Shown: positions 15,497 through 22,572 of the stretch, piece after piece | Numbering within the stretch: position 1 is the first letter of the stretch | How the letters are laid out: the number at the start of each line of letters is the position of its first letter | Assembly: GCA_041180805.1 (NCBI GenBank) | Contig: JBEGQX010000111.1 | Location: forward strand, 1-33,656 | Length of the DNA: 33,656 bases | Direction of reading: 5' to 3' | Source of the DNA: JBEGQX01 sp041180805 | GTDB lineage: Bacteria; Planctomycetota; Planctomycetia; Gemmatales; Gemmataceae | Notes under the pieces: model-generated | Database searches by the model: none | Told to the model about the DNA's origin: nothing | The model's input: the letters and a program-made list of their open reading frames with translations, nothing else | Made by a program: the position numbers and the translations under genes

Positions 15497-16354
15497 ATGA
15501 GATTCATGGTTTTATCCAGTGGCAGCAGGGGAAACTGCTGCATACTGATTCATGAGCACCAAGGCATTATTCTAGACCTTGGCATAGGCCCTCGCACTCT
15601 GGAGTCATCTCTAAAGAACCATCATTTGGATCTTTCAAGAATTCGCGCGGCGGTCATCAGCCATACCCATGGGGATCACTGGCATGAAAAATCTTTGCAA
15701 CTTCTTTTAAAACACAGAATCAAACTTTTTGTGCATGCCACGCATGAGGACCAACTACTAAGGGAAAGCAAGAATTTCAGGCTGTTAAAGCAGTGGGGTT
15801 GTGTTGCGGTATATTGCCCAACCAGGGATTTTTCCCCCTTGGATGGCTGGGATTGGACAGCCCACGAGATATCCCACGATTCTGAGAAAACCTTTGGGTT
15901 TCGCATCCGCCTGAATACAGGCCATGCCAGCTATCAAGTAGGTTATCTTGCCGACCTTGGAACATGGGATGAGCACCTTGCCGATGAATTCCACGATCTG
16001 GACCTGCTTGCCTTGGAATTCAACCATGATGAAAACCTCCAGCGAAACAGCAGTCGCCCCGGTTTTCTGATCGAACGCATCATGGGAAACCAGGGCCATC
16101 TTTCGAATCATCAGGCCGCACTGTTTTTAAGGCACTTGGGAAACGCCAACGCACTTCCCCGCCATTTGCTTCAAGTGCACCTTAGCGAGCAATGCAATAC
16201 CATGGAACATGCTCGTCAGGCCGCAAAAGCTATCTTGGAACAACACCGCGCACCCACGGAAATTCATACCGCGCATGGCCGAAAAGCACTGCCCGTGATA
16301 GACCTTTTCCAGCGCGATCTTTTCTCCTGCACCAAGGAATTGGGGGGGTATTGA
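15497..16354 (+). CDS. YycJ/WalJ-like MBL-fold metallohydrolase
   Basis: A 285-aa MBL-fold protein. The N-terminus MRFMVLSSGSRGNCCIL is the hallmark of the YycJ/WalJ group (GSxGN loop). The metal motif is SHTHGDHWHE (His56, His58, Asp60, His61), further ligands are His in RLNTGHAS and Asp in VGYLADLG, and LLQVHLSEQCN lies near the C-terminus, as in this subfamily. YycJ proteins are predicted DNA/RNA-processing exonuclease-like enzymes; activity here is not shown. The start ATG 15497 has AGGG at 9 nt; ATG 15488 would abut it directly. The gene is divergent from the tandem hydrolase, and a 60-aa gene starts 2 nt after its stop. Confidence 0.88.
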   Translation: MRFMVLSSGSRGNCCILIHEHQGIILDLGIGPRTLESSLKNHHLDLSRIRAAVISHTHGDHWHEKSLQLLLKHRIKLFVHATHEDQLLRESKNFRLLKQWGCVAVYCPTRDFSPLDGWDWTAHEISHDSEKTFGFRIRLNTGHASYQVGYLADLGTWDEHLADEFHDLDLLALEFNHDENLQRNSSRPGFLIERIMGNQGHLSNHQAALFLRHLGNANALPRHLLQVHLSEQCNTMEHARQAAKAILEQHRAPTEIHTAHGRKALPVIDLFQRDLFSCTKELGGY

Positions 16355-16356
16355 TT

Positions 16357-16539
16357 ATGCTTACACCAGAACAACTACTGGCAAAACTATATGAATTGCG
16401 AAAAGATTACCAGGATGAGGACGAACCAAACGATCCGCAGTACCTGGCTCTTCATCATGCATTTATGTTCATTTCCTACAATATGGACGGTTTCAAAAAG
16501 TACTGCGCCGAGGCGTTTCGGGAAAAACCAAACCAATAA
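16357..16539 (+). CDS. Small acidic hypothetical protein (60 aa)
   Basis: I do not recognise the family. The 60-aa product begins MLTPEQLLAKLYELRKDYQ, continues with an acidic turn (DEDEPNDPQ) and a second predicted helix around LALHHAFMFISYNMDGFKKY. It has no signal peptide or membrane segment. A GGGGGGG tract 9 nt upstream of ATG 16357 serves as Shine-Dalgarno, and only 2 nt separate it from the MBL gene stop, so coupling is likely. Coherent amphipathic helices and tight spacing support a real gene. Confidence 0.75.
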   Translation: MLTPEQLLAKLYELRKDYQDEDEPNDPQYLALHHAFMFISYNMDGFKKYCAEAFREKPNQ

Positions 16540-16725
16540 AAGCATGGACTCCTGAAAATTACCCAAACCCCCGATATTTGTAATCTCTCAAAAAAAATTC
16601 TGGATTCACCCTCAAGTGGTATGGACAAAACCGGTTTTCGAAGGCATAGCACCTTCCTGATTCAGAGTTTTCTTCCTTTGGGGAGAGAGGAGTTAATTCT
16701 GGATATCTAAACGGGGGGATTCGCT

Positions 16726-17229
16726 ATGAGCATAAGAAACTACATTTTTGGCGGAGCCTTGGCTCTGGCTATCCTTGGGCAGTCTACGGGCGCGGAACCG
16801 GCTGCAAATACCACACAAAACTCAAAATCCTGGTGGAACAGCCTTACTGGCAAGAAAGAAAAGCCACCTGAACCGGAAGTGAAGGATAAAGAATCCATCC
16901 AAAAAAGCGTTGTGGGCGAGCAAAGCCGAAAGGTGCTTCACCGCGAGGAAAAAGCTTATTTTCGCAGACTTGAATCCAGCGATCGCTTGATGCAGATAGC
17001 TGTCAAAAACAACGACATGGAAATGCAGAACAAACTTTTGGATTTACAGGAGAAGATTCAGAATGTTTACACCCGAAAAACATCTAATCTGCAGTTACCT
17101 GTGAATCTTTCCGGTAATCAGGGAATTTCAGACTTGGAAACAAACTTAAGCAATGATGCCAGCAGCCTGCTTTCCAAGCCGGAAAATAATACTCCAAAAA
17201 ACACCAGCGCCCAAAGGAAGGACAAATAA
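16726..17229 (+). CDS. Secreted hypothetical protein with charged helical core
   Basis: A 167-aa protein without a recognised family. Residues 1-23 (MSIRNYIFGGALALAILGQSTGA) are a Sec signal peptide. A Lys/Glu/Pro-rich segment (SLTGKKEKPPEPEVKDKES) leads into a long charged helix or coiled coil (VLHREEKAYFRRLESSDRLM, then NNDMEMQNKLLDLQEKIQNV), followed by a low-complexity Asn/Ser-rich tail. Start ATG 16726 has a GGGGGG tract at about 8 nt. The next gene starts 1 nt after this stop, so the two form a translationally coupled envelope pair. It may be a planctomycete-restricted periplasmic protein; I assign no function. Confidence 0.85.
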   Translation: MSIRNYIFGGALALAILGQSTGAEPAANTTQNSKSWWNSLTGKKEKPPEPEVKDKESIQKSVVGEQSRKVLHREEKAYFRRLESSDRLMQIAVKNNDMEMQNKLLDLQEKIQNVYTRKTSNLQLPVNLSGNQGISDLETNLSNDASSLLSKPENNTPKNTSAQRKDK

Positions 17230-17230
17230 C

Positions 17231-17485
17231 ATGTTCCGAATATCAACCCTGCTCCTTTGCGCGGCTTTGTCAACCACGGGATGTGTAACCCTGCCTGAGC
17301 TGGATTCCACCAAGAAAAGCAGTGATACCAGTGCGGGAGTTAGCCGGGGACTTTCCAACGACAAAGTTCCTGTGACTGCCGATCAGATTCACGATGGCAA
17401 CGCCAAGCAAATGCTGGCAAACCTGGAGGATGAAGTTCGCAGGGCAACCAGCGAACCTATCGAGATTTCCCCGGACAACAATTAA
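17231..17485 (+). CDS. Small putative lipoprotein
   Basis: An 84-aa protein with a type II-like signal: FRISTLLLCAALSTTGC puts a Cys at residue 18 after a hydrophobic stretch, though Thr rather than Leu sits at -3, so the lipobox is imperfect. The mature part is hydrophilic (TKKSSDTSAGVSRGL...) with one short helix (GNAKQMLANLEDEVRRATS). It follows the secreted 167-aa protein by 1 nt and has its own strong terminator. Function unknown. Confidence 0.8.
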   Translation: MFRISTLLLCAALSTTGCVTLPELDSTKKSSDTSAGVSRGLSNDKVPVTADQIHDGNAKQMLANLEDEVRRATSEPIEISPDNN

Positions 17486-17500
17486 CACTCACCAAAATCC

Positions 17501-17540
17501 AAAGGCCTTGCGGTTATTTTCCGCAAGGCCTTTTTGGTTT
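17501..17540. terminator. Strong intrinsic terminator between convergent genes
   Basis: A perfect 13-bp stem (17501-17513 with 17521-17533, AAAGGCCTTGCGG) and a 7-nt loop are followed on the plus strand by TTTTTGGTTTT. It ends the lipoprotein transcript. Read from the other side it is followed by GGATTTTGG, so it may also serve the convergent sigma factor gene, whose stop is 10 bp away. Confidence 0.9.
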
Positions 17541-17549
17541 TAAACATAT

Positions 17550-19100
17550 TCAATCGTTTAATGAATCCCGGAATTCCCTTAGCCTCTGGCTACGCATTGG
17601 CTGCCTTAGCTTTACAAGGCCCCTTGCCTCAATCTGACGAATTCTTTCCCGGGTAATACCGAAGTTTCGTGCGACTTCCTCGAGAGTCTTCGGTTGACCA
17701 TCCAGGAGTCCAAATCGCATTTCAATGATCTCTCTTTCCCTGGGGGAAAGAGATTTCAGAACTTCCTGAATTCGATCTTTCAAAAGATTTTGGTCCACTG
17801 ATTCCACAGGATTGTGGGTGCGTGGATCATCCAGAAAATCTTCAAGGGTTCGCTCGCCATCCCCCCCCATTGCATCATGAATGCTTACAGGATGTTTGGC
17901 CACAAGACGAAGAGACTTGGCCTCCTCGGGAGAAACACCCACTTTTTTTGCTATCTGCTCAACGGAGGGTTCCCTGCCAGTCTCCAAAACCAATTCGCCC
18001 CGAACCCTCTCCACAGCGGCCATCATTCCAACCTGATGGCATGGGACACGGATGGTTCTTCCATGGTCGGCAATGGCCCGGGTTATACCCTGTCGAATCC
18101 ACCATGTGGCATATGTTCCGAACTTATAGCCAAGACGATGTTCAAATTTATCCACGGCACGCATAAGGCCGCGGTTTCCTTCCTGAATCAAATCCGGGAA
18201 AGGCAGCCCCCTGGTCCGGTATCTTTTGGCAATAGAAACCACAAGCCGAAGGTTTCCCTCCGCCAGGTCTTTTCGTGCCTGCAGATATTTATTTCGACGC
18301 TGAGAAAGTGCATGGGAAAAATTTCCCGCATCATCCGGCAGAACATAGGACTGCAAAGACAAATTGCGTAATTCCTTGGTTAGCTTGGCATGCTTTTCCC
18401 TTGCCACAGCAGACCTGCATGGTTTTTGGAGTTCCTGATTGATCGAATCGATTGCTTCAAACTTGCGAATCATTTCCATGCCAAGCAGATCCAGAAAATC
18501 AATCCTTGCGGATATTTCTTCGGCAAGTTTTCTAGCTTTGAAAATCCTGTGGGTAATTTCCTTCGCAAGTCTTCTTCGAGAAAGCGGAGAAGAAGCCCTT
18601 AAAAGTGCCGGGAAATCCTTTTTGGCGGAGGTCAAAATTCTTTTGATATTACGAATATTGTTCGGAATTCGAGCTACTATGTTTTCCTTGCTAAGGCCCA
18701 TGGTGCCAATGACATCAATATTCGGGTCCAAAAGCAGTTCACCCTTTTGGATTTTTTCGAATAGTTGAACAACTTTTTCCAGACTTTGAATATTGGAAAG
18801 AACCGCATTACGATACCTGGCCCGGTGCCGTTCCAAATCGATGGCAAAGCAAAGCTCCTTGTCCCTGTTCAGCAATGGGATGGAACCCATTTGTTTTAGA
18901 TAAAGACCAAGGGAATCATCAGCCCCCTGCTCTTTTGCTTCCGGGGCTTCCTCGGGTTCCTCCTGAATTTCATCCAGTTGGATTTCATATTCTGGAACAG
19001 GGGTTAGGTTCTGTAAAGGCTCTTTGACAGCCCTGACAGTCTTTTTAGCTTTGGCCTTTTCAGCAAAAGCCTTTTGAAAATTGATAATTGTTTTTTTCAT
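17550..19100 (-). CDS. RNA polymerase sigma factor, RpoD (sigma70) family
   Basis: A 516-aa sigma70 protein. A Lys-rich then acidic N-terminal arm (1-60) contains no recognisable region 1.1. Region 1.2 is at ~62-95 (DSLGLYLKQMGSIPLLNRDKE), a ~180-residue helical non-conserved region follows, and region 2 is at ~275-355 (EGNLRLVVSIAKRYRTRGL, DLIQEGNRGLMRAVDKFE, YKFGTYATWWIRQGITRAIA), giving near-canonical -10 recognition residues. Region 3 is ~356-440, and region 4 runs from LSPREREIIEMRFG to FGITRERIRQIEARG, the -35-binding helix-turn-helix. It binds core RNA polymerase and directs promoter recognition. It could be the primary factor or a group 2 paralogue; planctomycetes often have several. 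ATG 19100 has GGATGG upstream; the frame from 19154 extends into an unlikely N-terminus. Confidence 0.92.
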   Translation of the reverse strand: MKKTIINFQKAFAEKAKAKKTVRAVKEPLQNLTPVPEYEIQLDEIQEEPEEAPEAKEQGADDSLGLYLKQMGSIPLLNRDKELCFAIDLERHRARYRNAVLSNIQSLEKVVQLFEKIQKGELLLDPNIDVIGTMGLSKENIVARIPNNIRNIKRILTSAKKDFPALLRASSPLSRRRLAKEITHRIFKARKLAEEISARIDFLDLLGMEMIRKFEAIDSINQELQKPCRSAVAREKHAKLTKELRNLSLQSYVLPDDAGNFSHALSQRRNKYLQARKDLAEGNLRLVVSIAKRYRTRGLPFPDLIQEGNRGLMRAVDKFEHRLGYKFGTYATWWIRQGITRAIADHGRTIRVPCHQVGMMAAVERVRGELVLETGREPSVEQIAKKVGVSPEEAKSLRLVAKHPVSIHDAMGGDGERTLEDFLDDPRTHNPVESVDQNLLKDRIQEVLKSLSPREREIIEMRFGLLDGQPKTLEEVARNFGITRERIRQIEARGLVKLRQPMRSQRLREFRDSLND

Positions 19101-19329
19101 GATGAAACCATCCAAAATTCCATGAAATGTTATGTGTACAAAATTACACATCAAACAATCATTTTGAACTTACTTCCTTGTAAACCCATTTCATTCTAAG
19201 TGCCGAACACCCCTTCAGATTCAATCAATTTGCTTTTCTTGAGCGTTTTTTTTAAATCTAATGTCATTTGGGCCTGTTATGCTGTCTTTACTGGAATATT
19301 TTCGCTGGATTAACAATCCGGAGGCTTAG

Positions 19330-21651
19330 ATGAAGCAGTTTTTCTCATTTATTCTTCTTTGGACACTTTTTTCAGGCCATTTCTTTGCAGCAGATTCCAG
19401 TAAAAACCTACCTCCGGAGGTGGATTTAACACCAAAAGATCGTGAACATTGGTCTTTTTTGCCTATTGCCAATCCTCCCGTTCCCAATGTTCAAAATAAA
19501 AATTGGCCTCTCAACCCGGTTGACTGTTTTGTGCTTTCCGCCATGGAAACCAAGAAACTTTCGCCATCGCCCATTGCCGACAAAGTTTCATTGCTAAGAA
19601 GGGTTTATTTAGACCTGACAGGCCTTCCACCCACCCCACGGCAAGCTGCCGAATTTATGGCAGATAACAGCTCCGATGCCTACGAGAACCTAGTGGAAAA
19701 ATTGCTCGCATCCCCCAACCATGGTGAAAAATGGGCCCAGCACTGGCTGGATGTTGCCCGGTATGCGGAATCCAATGGCTATGAAGCAGATGGTGAAAGG
19801 CCACAAGCCTGGAGGTACCGCGATTATGTTATTCGTTCGTTGAACGAGGATAAACCTTACTTCCAATTCGTTTTGGAACAAGTTGCTGGCGATCTGCTCG
19901 CAAAAGGTTCCCTTTCTCAAAATGAAGACCCGGTTCAGGCCATTCAGAAAAACCCGAAAATTGCCGAGCTTTTAAATGCCTCCGGCTTCAATAGATGCGG
20001 CCCTGTTCATATGGTGGGTGGCAATCTGGACAAGGAAACCTTGCGTCAGGAAACTCTCACCGAAATGACCACCGCGATTGGAAACGCCTTTTTAGGACTA
20101 ACCATCGGCTGCGCCCGTTGCCATGACCATAAATCGGATCCATTATCACAAGTGGATTATTATCGCATCCAGGCATTCTTTGGTGGCGCCCAATTCAAGG
20201 AGCATGATTTGCTGCCTGGCGCTGAAAAGAAGAAGAAGGATGACGAGATGGCAAATTGGCGCAAGCAGCAGGCTTCCATCAAAAGTGCCGTGGAGGCCAT
20301 AGACAAACCCATTCGCGCAAGGATCACCAAAGAAAAAGTTGACATGCTTGATCCAGAATCAAAACAAGCCTGGTTGACCGACCCAAAAGTCCGTACCCCC
20401 GAGCAAATCAAACTCGTAATGACCGCGCAGGGTTTCGTGAAAGTCACCTGGGATGAAGTTGTAGCCACCCTTCCCCCCGCGCAGAAAAAAGAAAGGGAAA
20501 AGCTCAAGGCCAAGCTCCATGAACTAGATGCGCGCAAACCCCTTCCAACCGATCAATCCTTCAGCATTGCGGATATGGCGACCCCAACCACCAATTTTAT
20601 GAAACGCGGGAATCCCAAGAACAAGGGTCCGGAGATCGTTCCGGGCTATCCGAGGGTTCTTATCAAATCATCCTCAGAATTCACAAGTTCCAACATGAAT
20701 CGGATTGATCTGGCCCGCTGGCTAATCCGTCAGGATCACCCACTTACCGCAAGGGTTATGGTAAATCGAATCTGGTTGAATCACTTTGGGTCAGGAATTG
20801 TTTCCACTCCCAATGATTTTGGCATCAAGGGGGCCAGGCCCACTCACCCGGAACTTCTTGACTGGCTTGCCACCGAATTCATCAATTCTGGATGGTCCAT
20901 CAAGCACATGCATCGCCTGATTGTGAATTCTCAGACCTACCGCCAGGCCTCCAAGAATGAGGATGCTTCCAACCTGGCCAAAGACCCTGGCAACCAATTC
21001 CTTTGGCGCATGAATCGCCGAAGACTAGAGGCGGAAAGCCTGCGAGACAACATGCTGGTAAGTTCTGGAATCATGAACAATTATCTTTTTGGGCCCATGG
21101 TTCGAACCCCCTTGGAACAGGAAGTTTACGACCTGATCTTCACCGAAGGGGAACCGGATGGACTTTGGACGGTTCACCCAGACCCTCGCGAGCATCACCG
21201 GCGCAGTATTTACCTCTTTAACAAGCGAAATGTTCGACTGCCAGTACTGGAAGTATTCGATCAACCAGACACCCTTTCAAGCTGCCCCACTCGGAATTCA
21301 TCCACCCACGCTCCACAGGCGCTGACCCTGATGAATGGCCCCGTTTCCCAGGAACTTTCCCTGGCGATGGCGCGGCGGGTCATCCAGATTGCCGGCAACT
21401 CGAATGAAGAACGTGTAAAGAACCTTTGGCAGATGGCGTATTCACGACCACCTTCCGATGAGGAAATTTCAGATGCGATTTCCTTCCTCAGGGATCAGTC
21501 ATCCCTGATCGAAAAAGACCCTTCAGCAGTCAAATTCCTGCGAAAACCCCTGGTTGCAAAACATCTCCAAGGTACCGGCGCACAGGATGCGGCACTGGTG
21601 GATTTGTGCCTTGCACTTCTCAATTCCAGCGAGATGGTTTATCGTCCTTAA
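19330..21651 (+). CDS. Secreted DUF1549/DUF1553 protein (PSD1 type) lacking the usual N-terminal cytochrome domain
   Basis: A 773-aa exported protein. The signal peptide is MKQFFSFILLWTLFSGHFFA. DUF1549 spans ~60-285 (NPVDCFVL, LLRRVYLDLTGLPPTP, WAQHWLDVARYAES, TIGCARCHDHKSDPL with CxxCH at 261-265). After a Lys-rich middle segment, DUF1553 spans ~470-730 (DLARWLIRQDHPLTARVMVNRIW, GIVSTPNDFG, HPELLDWLA, RRRLEAESLRDNML, DQPDTLSSCPTRNSSTHAPQALTLMNG). These domains are greatly expanded in planctomycetes, usually behind a PSCyt1 heme domain and next to a DUF1501 gene; both are absent here. Function of the family is not established. The start follows GGAGG at about 5 nt. A PfkB kinase begins 3 nt after the stop. 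Confidence 0.9.
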   Translation: MKQFFSFILLWTLFSGHFFAADSSKNLPPEVDLTPKDREHWSFLPIANPPVPNVQNKNWPLNPVDCFVLSAMETKKLSPSPIADKVSLLRRVYLDLTGLPPTPRQAAEFMADNSSDAYENLVEKLLASPNHGEKWAQHWLDVARYAESNGYEADGERPQAWRYRDYVIRSLNEDKPYFQFVLEQVAGDLLAKGSLSQNEDPVQAIQKNPKIAELLNASGFNRCGPVHMVGGNLDKETLRQETLTEMTTAIGNAFLGLTIGCARCHDHKSDPLSQVDYYRIQAFFGGAQFKEHDLLPGAEKKKKDDEMANWRKQQASIKSAVEAIDKPIRARITKEKVDMLDPESKQAWLTDPKVRTPEQIKLVMTAQGFVKVTWDEVVATLPPAQKKEREKLKAKLHELDARKPLPTDQSFSIADMATPTTNFMKRGNPKNKGPEIVPGYPRVLIKSSSEFTSSNMNRIDLARWLIRQDHPLTARVMVNRIWLNHFGSGIVSTPNDFGIKGARPTHPELLDWLATEFINSGWSIKHMHRLIVNSQTYRQASKNEDASNLAKDPGNQFLWRMNRRRLEAESLRDNMLVSSGIMNNYLFGPMVRTPLEQEVYDLIFTEGEPDGLWTVHPDPREHHRRSIYLFNKRNVRLPVLEVFDQPDTLSSCPTRNSSTHAPQALTLMNGPVSQELSLAMARRVIQIAGNSNEERVKNLWQMAYSRPPSDEEISDAISFLRDQSSLIEKDPSAVKFLRKPLVAKHLQGTGAQDAALVDLCLALLNSSEMVYRP

Positions 21652-21654
21652 ACC

Positions 21655-22572
21655 ATGACTGACAAAAAATTTGACATATTAGGCCTGGGCTGTGTTGCCG
21701 TGGATGATCTACTACGTGTTCCTGCCTGGCCCGAACCGGACACCAAGGTACGCCTGAAACACTATGACAGGCAATGCGGCGGCCTGACTGCGAACGCCTT
21801 GGTTTCTGCCGCCAGATTCGGAGCCAAGTGCGCCTTTGCCGGCAATCTGGGCCACGACCCGGACTCCGAATTTGTTCGTTCCACCCTCATTGCCGAAGGA
21901 ATAAATCTGGAACATATTCCCGTTGAAAGTTCAGCAAAACCCATCCATTCGTTCATAGTGGTGGATGAATCCAAGGATACCAGAACCATACTATTTCATT
22001 TGGAAGGATCACTGGGCGCATCCACAAATGCTCCTTCCGAGGAAGTCATTCTTTCCAGCAAAGTCCTATTCGTAGACCACTACGGCATTGAAGGCATGAT
22101 TCGCGCCGCCAAAATAGCCAGGGCAAACGGCATTCCTGTGGTGGCAGACCTGGAAAGAAACGAATGGCCTGGATTCGAGGAACTTTTGGCACTGACAGAT
22201 CATTTGATTGTCTCCATGAAATTCGCCCGAAAGCTTTCCGGCTGCAGCTCTCCCGGGGCCATAGCTCACAAATTATTCACACCAGGCAAAAAGGTTGTTG
22301 TGGTGACAGGTGGTGAGGAAGGTTGCTGGTTTTTGGATGAAACCCGGCAGCTAGGACTCCAGAAGGCATTTCAAGTGAAGGCGGTGGACACCACGGGATG
22401 TGGAGATGTTTTCCATGGTGTTTATGCGGCAACTTTGGCTCAAGGTGCAACCTTGCAGGAAAGACTTCGCCTTGCCAGCGCCGCCGCCGCGATGAAAGCC
22501 CTTCATCCTGGTGCACAGCGTGGCTCGCCCACCAAATCCCAGGTGGATGACTTCCTTAAAACTCAGGCTTAG
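21655..22572 (+). CDS. PfkB/ribokinase-family carbohydrate kinase
   Basis: A 305-aa sugar kinase. The N-terminal motif ILGLGCVAVDDLLRVPAWPEPDTKV and the CGGLTANALVSAARFGAKCAFAGNLGHDPDSE segment give the substrate-binding half; VKAVDTTGCGDVFHGVYAA near residue 245 is the second PfkB signature with the catalytic Asp and anion hole. The consensus reads DTTGAGD; here Cys replaces Ala. PfkB enzymes phosphorylate sugars, nucleosides or related alcohols with ATP; no residue visible here fixes the substrate. It follows the DUF1549/1553 gene by 3 nt, so they are cotranscribed. Its stop codon overlaps the convergent kinase gene by 4 bp. Confidence 0.92.
   Translation: MTDKKFDILGLGCVAVDDLLRVPAWPEPDTKVRLKHYDRQCGGLTANALVSAARFGAKCAFAGNLGHDPDSEFVRSTLIAEGINLEHIPVESSAKPIHSFIVVDESKDTRTILFHLEGSLGASTNAPSEEVILSSKVLFVDHYGIEGMIRAAKIARANGIPVVADLERNEWPGFEELLALTDHLIVSMKFARKLSGCSSPGAIAHKLFTPGKKVVVVTGGEEGCWFLDETRQLGLQKAFQVKAVDTTGCGDVFHGVYAATLAQGATLQERLRLASAAAAMKALHPGAQRGSPTKSQVDDFLKTQA

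Noticed and set aside
19129..19158. Possible sigma-factor gene promoter (TTGTTT/CATAAC, 18-bp spacing, minus strand)
   Set aside because: Both hexamers are weak matches in an AT-rich stretch, and other equally good combinations exist nearby.
21099..21115. GGTTCGAACCCCC resembles a tRNA T-loop
   Set aside because: It lies inside the DUF1549/DUF1553 reading frame and no acceptor, D or anticodon stem can be built around it.
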